From: Arthrobacter_M sp030063245
Lineage (GTDB): Bacteria; Actinomycetota; Actinomycetes; Actinomycetales; Micrococcaceae
Direction: 5' to 3'
DNA length: 64,000 nucleotides
NCBI RefSeq assembly: GCF_051131705.1
Contig: NZ_CP180316.1
Coordinates: 1,488,001 to 1,552,000, forward strand
The translations under genes were made by a program, and so were the position numbers. Positions within the stretch are counted from its first letter, which is position 1; every line of letters starts with the position of its first letter. Positions 27,106-36,184 of this stretch are shown here, in pieces. The notes under the pieces are model-generated. The model was given only the letters and a program-made list of their open reading frames with translations, was not told where the DNA came from and searched no databases.

Positions 27106-27383
27106 CCCTCGCAGGTGCTCCGATCCTGAACACCAGGCCGGTTGCCAGCCAGTGCTTCGAGCGGGACTAAAGAGATGCTTCTTGTCGGATTACCTCTAGT
27201 GAGACAAAATCGAGCGTCTTGACGCTGCGTTGCGATGTGACCCGACGAGAAGACATCGGCGCTGCCACCGCGCAGACACCGGGACATCGTTCTTGCGGTT
27301 GGTCAATAGCTTAGGCCCCTCCAAGGAGTGCCGACGCCGGCAACGCTATTGCCTCTGCTGTGCACCGGTGGCAGGGTGGCGAC

Positions 27384-27956
27384 ATGACGATCGAAGTCCT
27401 TCCCGCAACGATGTTCGATGACGTGAGGGCGATGGTGGGACCAAAGCGGCCTGATGCAAATGTGTGCTGGTGTCTCAGCTATCGCATCCAGTCCAAGCAG
27501 AACAGTGCGCTGCGCGGTCCGGAGAGGGGAGCTCTCGTCAAGGAACTGGTCGGTCAAGATCCTCCCCCCGGAGTGCTGGCGTATGAAGGCGATGAGGTTG
27601 TGGGGTGGGCCGGCGTGCATCCGCGCGCCGACACCAGCTTCGCCCGAAACCGCAAGATCCCGCATGTGGACGACCTTGATGTATGGTCCGTCTGGTGCAT
27701 CAGGGTCCGACCGGGGCACCGCGGTAAAGGCATATCGCACCACCTGTTGGCGGGCGCCGTTCAATTCGCTCTCGATCAGGGGGCACCGGCGATCGAGGGC
27801 TATCCGGTCGACAACCACGGCGAGAAGGTCGACCTCACCATGGCCTACGTGGGTACTCGTGCACTGTTCGAACGGGGCGGATTCACCCAGGCCGCTGTGA
27901 CTGACTCGGTTCACATCGGATTCCCGCGCGTACTCATGCGGCGTGAGTTGTATTGA
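27384..27956 (+). CDS. GNAT-family N-acetyltransferase
   Basis: A 190-residue acetyl-CoA-dependent acyltransferase. The acetyl-CoA pyrophosphate loop is seen in VWCIRVRPGHRGKGISHHLL, and the C-terminal strand in ALFERGGFTQA. The N terminus (CWCLSYRIQSKQN) resembles GNAT proteins often annotated simply as acetyltransferases in actinobacteria. ATG at 27384 is preferred over GTG at 27360 because homologues usually begin just before the first strand (TIEVLPA). The gene stands alone; the acceptor substrate is unknown. Confidence 0.8.
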   Translation: MTIEVLPATMFDDVRAMVGPKRPDANVCWCLSYRIQSKQNSALRGPERGALVKELVGQDPPPGVLAYEGDEVVGWAGVHPRADTSFARNRKIPHVDDLDVWSVWCIRVRPGHRGKGISHHLLAGAVQFALDQGAPAIEGYPVDNHGEKVDLTMAYVGTRALFERGGFTQAAVTDSVHIGFPRVLMRRELY

Positions 27957-28190
27957 GTGGAACGGAGATAGCGCTTTGGCTCAAAGGCCAGGACCTGACA
28001 GTGGACGATGCCGTCCTGGTCGACCTCGATGGTGCGGCGGCCGCACATCGTTTTTCCACGTCCAAGAAATCGCTGAGGTCCTTCAGGTGCTGACACCAGA
28101 ACCTGTCGTACGGGGAGAGCCAGGAGACGGCCTCGCGCAAGGGTCCAAGGGCCAACCGGTATCGGCGTTCGCGGCTATGGCTCCAGCGGG
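27957..28190 (-). pseudogene. ArsR regulator and SRPBCC protein remnants
   Basis: From about 28190 to 28048 the minus strand reads RERRYRLALGPLREAVSWLS and PYDRFWCQHLKDLSDFLD, the usual end of an ArsR-type regulator. Directly after it, in a shifted frame, come IEVDQDGIVHCQVLAFEPKR and then unrelated codons, a piece that fits a SRPBCC (AHSA1-like) protein. The two are typically neighbours, so this is a collapsed ArsR-SRPBCC cassette like the one at 42514-43779. Confidence 0.5.
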
Positions 28191-28285
28191 CTGGGGTCCA
28201 TTCATTCAGAGGGTGTCGAGGATCTGTCGGCGGTCCGGACTGGTCAACGACGCTAATAGCGTGTCGACTGCGGTCGTGGACGACT

Positions 28286-28662
28286 CACATGCCAGTCGGC
28301 GGCGGTCCAGCCAGCACAATAGCCTTACCATCCGGGTCATCGAAAGTGGCGAAACACCCCCATACCGCATCTTGCAGTCCGTCTACGGTCACTCCGGCCT
28401 GCTTGAGCCCAATGATGTCTCCGTCGATGTCGCTAGTCTGCAGGACTAGGCCCTTGGTACTGCCGGGGGCATGGTAGGGAACCAGCTGACCAGTGTGATG
28501 CCGGTATGTGAACCGGCCGGATCCACCTAGAGCCACCGCTGATCGGAGCCCATCGGGTTATCCCGGATCACCTTCAAGCCGAAAGGCATCGACGTAGAAC
28601 GCTTTCGCCCTCTCCTGGTCCGACACCGGCAGCGTCAGCACCTGAATCCTGTTGATGTTCAT
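28286..28662 (-). pseudogene. VOC (glyoxalase-like) protein, frameshifted
   Basis: The start at 28660-28662 gives MNINRIQVLTLPVSDQERAK and AFYVDAF, the first half-site of a VOC protein. A frameshift near 28567 and a TAG break the middle (VIRDNPMGSDQRWL, stop, VDPAGSHTGITLVSWFP), and a third frame supplies the end (GLVLQTSDIDGDIIGLKQAG, WGCFATFDDPDGKAIVL). Family members are small metal enzymes or resistance proteins; this one is inactive. Confidence 0.78.
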
Positions 28663-28699
28663 ACCGTTAACAATATGTACCGACCCGAGTACGCCTGCC

Positions 28700-28954
28700 T
28701 CAGCGAGGAGCTGGTCGACCGGCCTTCTGCCGCCCGAAGGCACCCGCCTCAACGACAGCCTGCAGCCTATCCTGGTCCATGTCATCACCTTGACCCTCGC
28801 GAGGAATACGGTGGCGTTCCAATTTACGCTCGTGAGAAATACGGCGGCGTTCCTCCTCATGTTCGCGAGAAATACGGCGGCCTTCCAATTCTTCTCTGAG
28901 GCACTCCTCCCTAAAGTGCCAAAACTGCCAGAATGCATAATCGTTGTTCATCAT
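28700..28954 (-). CDS. small charged repeat protein
   Basis: An 84-residue frame preceded by a strong ribosome site AAGGAG eight bases before ATG at 28952-28954. After an aromatic N terminus (NNDYAFWQFWHF) come three tandem 11-residue repeats of the type EERRRISHERK / ERHRIPRE, extremely rich in Glu and Arg and likely to form one long helix or coiled coil. The DNA has three matching repeats of about 33 bases. A Gly/Pro/Arg tail ends it. It lies just upstream of the VOC remnant on the same strand. I do not know a function. Confidence 0.5.
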   Translation of the reverse strand: MMNNDYAFWQFWHFREECLREELEGRRISREHEEERRRISHERKLERHRIPREGQGDDMDQDRLQAVVEAGAFGRQKAGRPAPR

Positions 28955-29662
28955 GACTTGAGCTCTCCTTCAACGCTCGATCGCCGGCGCACGTCTGCCT
29001 GCGAGTTCTCAAACCGTTACATCCGTACGACGACCCAAACCCGTGAAAAGGACATCCTGACGGCGGATTCTCGGCTCCAACTCGTCCGGGAACTAGGGCG
29101 GGCGCCGGTGACGATGACGCACACAGTCGGTCTAGGGCCTCCAGGGCAATGCGCTATGACGGTAGAACACCGGTTTGAGTGCGGCGCAGGGTTCGATGCC
29201 GGTGCTGCCGATCACGTGGGCAAGTTGGACAACGTCGGCGGAGCTGGCTTCGACTCGGCGCCGCGCCGGTGTAGCTGTCCGTTGTTAATGCCCGCCGGCG
29301 TGGTTTTTCAACCAACTCGCTCAACCGGCTGTGTGCAACTTCAGCCGACCATCGGGATGTACAAGATGCATGGTGGTCCTTCTTTCGGTTCGTGTCCTGC
29401 TTGGGACACCGATCAGTGAATGTCCAATGAAATGCTGGAGTAACCCATGCTGTGCAGCGAGCCGGCGGTCAAGGGCTCCTCGAATCGAACGGCGCTCCCG
29501 CTGCGTCACGGCATGGTAGGCGCGGGGTGTGGAGAATCAGGAGGAGGGGCGCTGCGGCAAGAGCACTACGAAGGTTTCCATGCATCGATCATGCTCCGAT
29601 TCAACGGCAATCAGCAGTGGCAGAGACGACCACTTTCACTAAATTTCTGCCATAATGGACAT
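28955..29662. other. no recognisable gene
   Basis: No domain or plausible start was found on either strand. The last 25 bases hold a possible -10 box (CATAAT) for the AraC gene at 29663. Confidence 0.5.
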
Positions 29663-30640
29663 ATGTTGCGCTCCGTTGCCGTGATTGCCCTCCCCGGTCT
29701 GTCCCCGTTCGAATTCGGAGTGGTTTGCGAGGTATTCGGCCTGGACCGTTCTGATCAAGGCACCGGCCTGCCCGCCTTCGACTTCAGGGTCTGCACTCCT
29801 TGCCCGGGACTGCTCCAAACGGACATCGGGTTCTCGATCCTGGTGGAGTACGGTCTCGATGCCGCTGACGATGCAGATTTGGTGATCATGGCGCCTTATC
29901 ACAGCGGTGCGCCCGCGCCGCCGGCGGTAATCGACCTGCTGCGGCGTGCCGACTCCCGCGGAGCCCGCATTCTCTCGGTCTGCAGCGGCGCGTTCGCCCT
30001 GGCAGAAGCCGGCATTCTGGACGGACGACGTGCCACTACGCATTGGAAACATTCCCGCCAACTCGCGGCCGATTTTCCGCAAGTGACCGTTGATGAGAAC
30101 GTTCTCTATGTGGAGGACGGAAACGTGATTACCAGTGCAGGGACCGCCGCCGGCATCGACGCCTGCCTGCACCTGATCAGGACCGAGTTCGGCGCCAAGG
30201 CCGCGTCCACCATCGCGCGCGGAATGGTGGTGCCACCGCACCGCGACGGCGGGCAGGCACAGTACATCGACCGGCCCGTCCCAGTGCAGCGCGGCGACAC
30301 GATGGAGAAACTCCTGGTGTGGATGGCCGAACACCTGAATGCCGAGCTTCCGGTCAGCAGGCTCGCGTCCAGGATGCACATGTCCGAACGAACATTCGCA
30401 CGGCGGTTCCGGGCCGAAACCGGTGCCACGCCTGGCGCCTGGGTGAATTCGCAGCGTCTGCTCAGGGCGCAGACCCTGCTTGAGGAAACAGACCTCACTA
30501 TCGACGCCATCGCAAGCGCCGCCGGCTTCGGGCAGGCTGTCCTGCTGCGGCACCACTTCCACAAGAGTCTGGGGATCAGTCCCGCCGCATACCGGCGAAC
30601 ATTCCAAGGGCACAGGGAACCTACCGCGGCAGCAGTCTAA
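29663..30640 (+). CDS. GlxA-like AraC regulator (DJ-1/PfpI domain plus AraC HTH)
   Basis: A 325-residue regulator. The N-terminal part (1-190) is a DJ-1/PfpI-like class I glutamine amidotransferase domain with the nucleophile-elbow equivalent ILSVCSGAFALAEAG and GRRATTHWKH. The C-terminal 100 residues are two AraC HTH motifs (LASRMHMSERTFARRF and IASAAGFGQAVLLRHHFHK). FtrA/GlxA-type proteins activate genes for amine, choline or stress metabolism. The ATG at 29663 starts the conserved LRSVAVIALPGLSPFEFG; the long open frame before it has no domain. There is almost no room for a ribosome site after the CATAAT box, so the transcript may be leaderless. Confidence 0.87.
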   Translation: MLRSVAVIALPGLSPFEFGVVCEVFGLDRSDQGTGLPAFDFRVCTPCPGLLQTDIGFSILVEYGLDAADDADLVIMAPYHSGAPAPPAVIDLLRRADSRGARILSVCSGAFALAEAGILDGRRATTHWKHSRQLAADFPQVTVDENVLYVEDGNVITSAGTAAGIDACLHLIRTEFGAKAASTIARGMVVPPHRDGGQAQYIDRPVPVQRGDTMEKLLVWMAEHLNAELPVSRLASRMHMSERTFARRFRAETGATPGAWVNSQRLLRAQTLLEETDLTIDAIASAAGFGQAVLLRHHFHKSLGISPAAYRRTFQGHREPTAAAV

Positions 30641-31310
30641 GCCTCGATGGCGGGGTGGCAGGGCATGGCAGCCGCGTGCTCACCAAATCAAGCGTCAACC
30701 GAGCGACACGGCCTTGGCCTAGGGTCAGAGCCTGCGAGCACGTGGTGAATGTGCCACACTCGTGCCCCAAGTTCGTGCTAAAGACTGACGTCGAAATTCA
30801 CAACGCGGTCCTTGGAGTGCAGTGAAGGTATTTCCGTCTTGATCCAGAAGGCAACACCTACGCCTCCCGCGGGGTTTCACTCAGTCGAGAAGGATTCCCT
30901 GATCATGCAAACGTTTGAATACCCCGGCACCCCCGGAATCATCCAGCAACACTATTTCCCCAGCACAGAAGCACCATTCGTCGCGTAACACGCACTGTGA
31001 CGGGCACTCTCATGAAAACCCCGGGCTAATGCTGTTCTCGCGCGCAAGGGGACGTCTGATGCTCGTTCAAGACATCATTGAGCTGTGCGTGTTCCCAGCA
31101 GCTCAGCCGTTGCGCCTGCTGTCTCTCTGCTGAAAGTGCAGCACATTCCGGCGGTCTGTGTGGTGAGCCCGATGCCGGATCGAATCAACTCATCCCGGAT
31201 CGGTCAGCGAGTCGACTCGCGGGAGGCTGCCCCGGCCTGCGCGGCTGACGGTCGTGGTCGGTGGACTCTCCAGGCAGGCATCGGGTGGCTGCGCGCTTGG
31301 AGGGGGATGA
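30641..31310. other. no clear gene; one 27-codon frame at 30905-30988
   Basis: A short + strand frame (QTFEYPGTPGIIQQHYFPS...) has GAGAAGGA upstream and is probably the start of a lost gene. The rest shows no domain. Confidence 0.4.
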
Positions 31311-32174
31311 CTACGCATGAGCAGCGTGTGTGCCGATCGCGGTGGGACGTTGCGCCCGCGCGAGGGCGAGAGGTGATTCGCCGGCGTACCGACGTACTTC
31401 TCTTGAGAAATGGCTCTGGTCTGAGAGCCCGTGACGCGCGGCGAGCTCCGCGAGACTCCATCTCTCCAGTTCTGCGTGGATACGTTCGAACCTGATCACT
31501 TGTGCGACGCCCTTTGGCGAAATGCCGGTCACATCATCGAACCTCTTGCTGAGATGCCGCACACTCCAGCCTGAGCGTTGCGCGAGTGCTGCAATCCGTA
31601 TTTGGCCGCCCGTGCGCTGCAGTTCCGCCCACGCCCACTCCGTTAAGGCATCAGCTGCCGGTCCGTACCCGGCGTGTTGGATGAGTTCGTCGATCACGAT
31701 CGTGAAACGTTGGTGCCACCCCGGCGCACCGGCGAGCCGATCGGGCAGGTCGCGTTCCCAGCGCGGCACGAGGTCTGCCAGCGGCGTGACGTGCCCGGCG
31801 GTCTCCCGGCCCGGAACGCCCAGCAGGCGGTAGGCACCCAAAGGAGTCAGGTAGATCTGCACCGGTGCGTGGCGGTCGAAGAAAACTGTCCGCACCGGGC
31901 CGAGCATCAACCCGGCAAGAAAAGCACCATGAGCAATTTCCGTCCCCGCGACCGCGTGGAGTTCCCGGACGAGAAGCGGTGCTGTGAACGAAATCTCTAG
32001 CAGGAGAAGGCTGCCGGCAGGTTGCACCCGGTCGCGCCCTCTCGGAGGGGCGATCTCGTCGTAGCCCACGATCCCCGCGACGAGCCCGCGTAATCGGCGG
32101 GGCACAGGGTGCCTGACGATCGTCGGCCCGAACCCGCTCACAGTCTGCACTCCGTTCGATGCCAATTTTTTCAA
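31311..32174 (-). CDS. AraC-family transcriptional regulator
   Basis: A 287-residue regulator. The N-terminal ligand part (1-160) is of the DUF6597/PAS-like kind, with VYLTPLGAYRLLGVP-like wording (QIYLTPLGAYRLLGVP). The C-terminal DNA-binding part shows two HTH motifs: IAALAQRSGWSVRHLSKRF and LAARHGLSDQSHFSREVRR. The annotated start is TTG at 32172-32174; a GTG eight codons downstream is an alternative, as neither has a strong ribosome site. It is divergent from a DHFR-like gene 57 bases away, its most likely target. Confidence 0.82.
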   Translation of the reverse strand: MKKLASNGVQTVSGFGPTIVRHPVPRRLRGLVAGIVGYDEIAPPRGRDRVQPAGSLLLLEISFTAPLLVRELHAVAGTEIAHGAFLAGLMLGPVRTVFFDRHAPVQIYLTPLGAYRLLGVPGRETAGHVTPLADLVPRWERDLPDRLAGAPGWHQRFTIVIDELIQHAGYGPAADALTEWAWAELQRTGGQIRIAALAQRSGWSVRHLSKRFDDVTGISPKGVAQVIRFERIHAELERWSLAELAARHGLSDQSHFSREVRRYAGESPLALARAQRPTAIGTHAAHA

Positions 32175-32230
32175 GACCGAACGGCTTTCGTGATCATACC
32201 GTCGTAAGACAACGAGGAAAGGACGTCACT

Positions 32231-32815
32231 ATGGGCACGTTGGTCATGATCGAGTTTCTGACGGTCGACGGGGTTATGCAAGGGCTTGGGTCTCCGCAGG
32301 AAGACACGGAAGGCGGGTTCACACACGGAGGCTTGGGCGCGCCCTATGCCCAGTGCATCCACCAGGTCACCGCCTCGTCGGGGCTCGGGAATACCTCGAG
32401 CTACCTGCTCGGACGCAAGACCTACCAGAAAATGGACGCGTTCTGGCCCCACCAGCCGGCCGAGAACCCCATCGCCGCCCATCGGAATGCTACTCCCAAG
32501 TACGTAGCGTCTCGGACCCTGACCGACGCAACATGGGCCGGGACGCGGATCCTCTCGTCCGGGGTCTCCGCCGCGGTGAGAGAACTCAAGACAACCGTCG
32601 AAGGGGACATCGCGGTACTGGGCAGCGGTGTATTCTGCCGGGAGCTGCTCGCCGAGGACCTGGTCGACGAAATCCGTCTTTTCATCCATCCATTACTTCT
32701 GGGAGCTGGCAAGCGCCTGTTCGGCGAGCTACCGGCACCGCGCCACCTCGCGCTGAGGTCAGTCGCACAGACAGACCTTGGGACCGTCGCCCTCGTTTAC
32801 AGCGTACGGCCGTGA
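32231..32815 (+). CDS. dihydrofolate reductase-like (RibD_C) protein
   Basis: A 194-residue RibD_C/DHFR-fold protein: VMIEFLTVDGVMQGLGSPQ at the N terminus, SYLLGRKTYQKM, PKYVASRTL, a GDIAVLGSG nucleotide-binding turn and DEIRLFIHPLLLGAGKRLF at the end. AGGAAAGGA precedes the ATG at 32231. It is the third member of this family in the window and the one with an intact N terminus next to an AraC regulator. NADPH-dependent reduction is likely from the family; the substrate is unknown. Confidence 0.87.
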   Translation: MGTLVMIEFLTVDGVMQGLGSPQEDTEGGFTHGGLGAPYAQCIHQVTASSGLGNTSSYLLGRKTYQKMDAFWPHQPAENPIAAHRNATPKYVASRTLTDATWAGTRILSSGVSAAVRELKTTVEGDIAVLGSGVFCRELLAEDLVDEIRLFIHPLLLGAGKRLFGELPAPRHLALRSVAQTDLGTVALVYSVRP

Positions 32816-33240
32816 ACGCGCATCATCCGCCGCAGGCCATGACACGGTCAGCTGCCCTCGAATCCGCTGATATCGGATCAAGCTTCATATCGGGCCGGAT
32901 CCGGATGTGAGAAACAACGGCGGCTCAATAGCCGTCGCCGGGCTCGTCAATTTTCAGCACCGCGCCACCCGAAACTTCCGTAACCGGGACCATTACGGCT
33001 ACGGATGCTCCTGGTCACCGGGTCCGAGTCATGTCAGCATCACTTTGCCCCACCACAGGTACCAAGAGCCGGGACGATACGGCGCACCTCGACGAGAATT
33101 CCCAAGGGCGGCTCATGCTGCCGTGGAACCGGCGCCCCGGGGCCGTTTCCGGCGAGGGACAGCAGGTGGAAGCGAAGCAGAAACCACGAGCCCTGCTACC
33201 GTGGAGCTGTCCGGCGTCGCTTGCCAGCGATACGGGACCA
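32816..33240. other. no recognisable gene
   Basis: Short frames only, without domain match. Composition is still GC-rich. It probably contains further decayed IS DNA, since an IstB fragment follows. Confidence 0.45.
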
Positions 33241-33249
33241 CTCTGGAAT

Positions 33250-33440
33250 GTTATTTAGCATTCCGGGCCTCCGGTTTTCGTCAATGGCAGCCCGGACGTT
33301 GCGTTGGCGCCATGAGGGTCCTTCGATGACGAGGGTGTGGGCGCCTTGGCGAGCCGGTCGATCGCGGACCGGGCGAGCAGGGTATTGCTGGTCATGGTCA
33401 GCCATTCATTTGGAAGTGGCATACGTTCGTCTCGGGACAA
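33250..33440 (-). pseudogene. IS21-type IstB ATPase, C-terminal fragment
   Basis: One minus frame gives LPNEWLTMTSNTLLARSAID and RLA; after a one-base shift near 33340 another gives AHTLVIEGPSWRQRN. Together they follow the end pattern of IstB proteins (SAxxDRLxxxAxTxVIEGxSxR). Only about 50 residues remain. Confidence 0.5.
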
Positions 33441-33583
33441 CTGGCCTTTCACCTGCGAGGATGCGCTATCCACGGGTCAAGTAGGGGGAACACGAGGACC
33501 CGTCCGGGTCCCAAAGAAGCAGCGGTGAAGTCTCTGAAACGTTGTTCCTTTGCCGATGTCACGGGCCGGAGTGTGCATATCTC

Positions 33584-34852
33584 CTATGGCTTGGCGTCGC
33601 TTTGGGCTTCCCCGGATAGGGGCGGTTTACGAGTCAACGAAGCCGCCAATGTCCGCGCCTTGGCATTAAGGTAGCGCTGCTCGGGGACGTTCGACGTGCG
33701 CTGTGCGGCGTTTCGGTAATGCTCCTGCGCCGCCTGAACGTCCCCCACCATTTCAAACAGGTGCGCGCGCACGGCGTCGACCCGATGTAGCTCTGACAAA
33801 CCGTATTGCGTCTCGACGCAATTAAGAGTCCGCAGGCCGGCTGCGGGACCGCTTGTCATCGCCAGTGCGACAATCCGGTTGAGGGCGACCGTTGGGCCAG
33901 GCGAGAGAACCATCAGCAGGTCGTACAGCTCGACGATCTCAGCCCAGTCTGTATCGTCGGCATGGGCGGCCTCGTCATGGACCGCGGCGATCGCGGCTTG
34001 AATCTGGTATGGACCTAGAGCCTTGTTCGACAGGCTCGCGCTGATCAAGGCGACTCCTTCGGCAATGGCAGCCGCATCCCACAGACTCCTGTCCTGTTCG
34101 GCAAGCGGAACAAGGGCACTCCCGTCCGGGCTGCGCCCTCCCTGACGAGCGTCGGTGAGGAGCATCAGCGCCAGCAGCCCGGTGACTTCACCGTCTTCCG
34201 GCAGAAGGGAGCGAAGCTGCCGCGCAAGACGGATCGCTTCGCTGGTCAGATCGATCCGGTAAACCTGATTCCCAGAACTGGCCGTGTGGCCTTCTGTGAA
34301 GATCAGATAAACGACATGCAGCACCACGGGGATTCTCTCGGACCGGGTTCCTGACGGAATCACGAATCGGGAACCGTTTGCGCGGATCCGTTGCTTCGCC
34401 CGGCTGATACGTTGCGCCATCGTCGCATCTGGAACCAGGAAGGCGCGTGCGATCTCTGCTGTAGTGAGTCCACCAACGGCGCGCAACGTGAGCGCTACTT
34501 GTGCCAAGGAGTTCAACGCGGGATGGCAGCAGAGGAATAGGAGGTCGAGCGTGTCATCCACCCCGGAGATCCCTCCTGCCCGGAGTGCTAACCCAGCCGA
34601 GACCGCCCTTTCCCGCCGGCGCCTTGAGCTGTCATTCCGCCAGATTTCGATGAGCCGACGAGACGCAACGGTGAGCAGCCATCCATAGGGGTTGTTCGGC
34701 ATGCGACCCCTTGACCATTCCAGGGATGCGGCAAGGAGCGCCTCTTGTACGGCGTCTTCACAGGAATCGAAATCGCGATATCTACGAAGAAGCGTGCTCA
34801 ACACTCTTGGCGCGGCTTCGCGCATTAGCTCGACCGTGAGCTGCTCCGACAT
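33584..34852 (-). CDS. ECF sigma factor, ECF42 type (DUF6596)
   Basis: A 422-residue sigma factor. Region 2 occupies about 10-80 (FDSCEDAVQEALLAASLEW, YGWLLTVASRRLIEIWR), region 4 about 110-165 (LTLRAVGGLTTAEIARAFL, MAQRISRAKQRIR). A long C-terminal TPR-like extension of about 240 residues (for example LGPYQIQAAIAAVHDEA) is the mark of the ECF42 group and replaces an anti-sigma factor. Its start overlaps the stop of the YCII-like gene (TGATG), the standard partner of ECF42 factors. A fitting promoter lies upstream of that partner. It appears complete and is paralogous to 44489-45739. Confidence 0.9.
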   Translation of the reverse strand: MSEQLTVELMREAAPRVLSTLLRRYRDFDSCEDAVQEALLAASLEWSRGRMPNNPYGWLLTVASRRLIEIWRNDSSRRRRERAVSAGLALRAGGISGVDDTLDLLFLCCHPALNSLAQVALTLRAVGGLTTAEIARAFLVPDATMAQRISRAKQRIRANGSRFVIPSGTRSERIPVVLHVVYLIFTEGHTASSGNQVYRIDLTSEAIRLARQLRSLLPEDGEVTGLLALMLLTDARQGGRSPDGSALVPLAEQDRSLWDAAAIAEGVALISASLSNKALGPYQIQAAIAAVHDEAAHADDTDWAEIVELYDLLMVLSPGPTVALNRIVALAMTSGPAAGLRTLNCVETQYGLSELHRVDAVRAHLFEMVGDVQAAQEHYRNAAQRTSNVPEQRYLNAKARTLAASLTRKPPLSGEAQSDAKP

Positions 34853-35223
34853 CAGATGTCCAAGAACTTCAGATCTGCCACCGCGCGAACTTCGACTGCG
34901 CCATACGCGGCATCAGGGATCCGGGCAGCATATTCGATGGCTCGATCCATATTGACGCAGTCCACCAAGTAGAACCCAACGACCTGCTCCTTGACCTCGG
35001 AGTAAGGGCCGTCTGTAACGGAGAGCAGGCCGCCCCGCGTGGACACCGTCCGTGCCGTCGCCGGGTCGGCGAGACCCTCTGAGGTGATCAATTCACCAGC
35101 TTCATCAATATCGGCAGTAACGGACAAGTGGTCGCGACCGAACTGGACCTGCTGCGCTTCTGAGAGGGTCTCCCAGATCTGCCGGAACTCGGGGTTGCTG
35201 TGAATCAGGATGATGAATTTCAT
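34852..35223 (-). CDS. YCII-related (DGPF) protein
   Basis: A 123-residue protein of the YCII/DGPF family: KFIILIHSNPEFRQIWE at the start, LLSVTDGPYSEVKEQVVGFY in the centre (the DGPF signature as DGPY) and MDRAIEYAARIPDA behind. AAGGAG lies before ATG at 35221-35223, which is chosen over an upstream in-frame start without a ribosome site. DGPF proteins are encoded next to ECF42 sigma factors and are usually their main targets; their biochemical role is not settled. Confidence 0.87.
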   Translation of the reverse strand: MKFIILIHSNPEFRQIWETLSEAQQVQFGRDHLSVTADIDEAGELITSEGLADPATARTVSTRGGLLSVTDGPYSEVKEQVVGFYLVDCVNMDRAIEYAARIPDAAYGAVEVRAVADLKFLDI

Positions 35224-35265
35224 GGGAACTCCTTTAGCTTCTTCGAAAATGGTGTCACGTTTAAG

Positions 35266-35291
35266 TCGAAACTGGGCGGGTGGTTTCGACA
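35266..35291 (-). promoter_or_regulatory. ECF42-type promoter for the YCII-sigma pair
   Basis: On the minus strand TGTCGA (35291-35286) is followed after 17 bases by CGA (35268-35266). These are the -35 and -10 elements I recall for ECF42 targets. It sits about 45 bases before the YCII start, which suggests autoregulation. Confidence 0.5.
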
Positions 35292-35352
35292 ACTGCGTAA
35301 TAGGGCCGAACGAGCGGCTCCCGCAACCCTGCACAGAAGAAGGAAGAAGACC

Positions 35353-36111
35353 ATGGTCGAAACAGTACGTTCTACCGACGGAACACCGATCGCCTGCGAA
35401 CAGACGGGAACGGGCCCCGCTCTAGTTCTGACCGTGGGCGCCCTGTGCAGCCGGCGGTCCATCGATACTCTCGTTTCACAACTCCAGGACGGTTTCACCG
35501 TCTACAGCTACGACAGGCGCGGCCGCGGCGACAGCGGAAACACGGCACCATATTCTGTTGATCGCGAAGTTGAAGACCTCCATGCAGTCCTCGACGCCGC
35601 GGGCGGAACGGCATACCTCTATGGGCACTCGAGTGGCGGAATTCTCGCGCTGTATGCCGCCGAGGACACCCCCGGGTTCACAAAAGTTGCCGTGTATGAG
35701 CCTCCATTCTGCACCGAAGCAAAGCCCGGGTTCGCCGAACACCTCGACAAGCTTCTTGCAGAGGGACGGCGCGATGACGCCGTCGCTGACTGGATGCGCA
35801 ACACGGGTGCCCCGTTCGACGAAGAGTGGAAGTACGCACCATTTTGGCCGACACTGATTGCCCTCGCCGATACGCTGCCTTACGATCTCGCCCTAACCCG
35901 GGATGCCACCGTCCCCGCTCAAAGGTTCGCTCACATCGCCGCCGACACCGTCGCGTTCTATGGCGGGGAAAGCCCGGCTTGGGCGCTAAAATCTGCGACC
36001 GCCGTCGCAACAGCAATTGCCGGTGCCCGCATCGAAGCAATACCTGGCCAGGGGCACCCGGTCGCGCATGAGGTCATAGTGCCGGTACTTGTCGATTTCT
36101 TCAAGCAGTAA
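35353..36111 (+). CDS. alpha/beta hydrolase
   Basis: A 252-residue serine hydrolase. The nucleophile elbow is YGHSSGG, the oxyanion region is TVGALC, and the RGRGDSG turn after YSYD is typical of the family. The late His lies in IPGQGHPVAHEV, with an Asp in the expected earlier strand. GAAGGAAGAAG precedes the ATG at 35353. It is divergent from the YCII-ECF42 pair and 129 bases away, so it could be a co-regulated target. The substrate (ester, lactone or similar) is unknown. The protein is soluble. Confidence 0.85.
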   Translation: MVETVRSTDGTPIACEQTGTGPALVLTVGALCSRRSIDTLVSQLQDGFTVYSYDRRGRGDSGNTAPYSVDREVEDLHAVLDAAGGTAYLYGHSSGGILALYAAEDTPGFTKVAVYEPPFCTEAKPGFAEHLDKLLAEGRRDDAVADWMRNTGAPFDEEWKYAPFWPTLIALADTLPYDLALTRDATVPAQRFAHIAADTVAFYGGESPAWALKSATAVATAIAGARIEAIPGQGHPVAHEVIVPVLVDFFKQ

Positions 36112-36184
36112 TCAACTCCAGCTGCCCGCCCGGGACCCCCCATCACGCCGGGGCGGCCTTCCCAGGGCGCCCGCATCAGATCCG

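Noticed and set aside
28770..28900. Direct repeats that could suggest a short CRISPR array
   Set aside because: The three units are contiguous without spacers and encode protein repeats; no cas genes are near.
31085..31495. Plus-strand frame of 136 codons
   Set aside because: Mostly antisense to the AraC gene; no recognisable protein.
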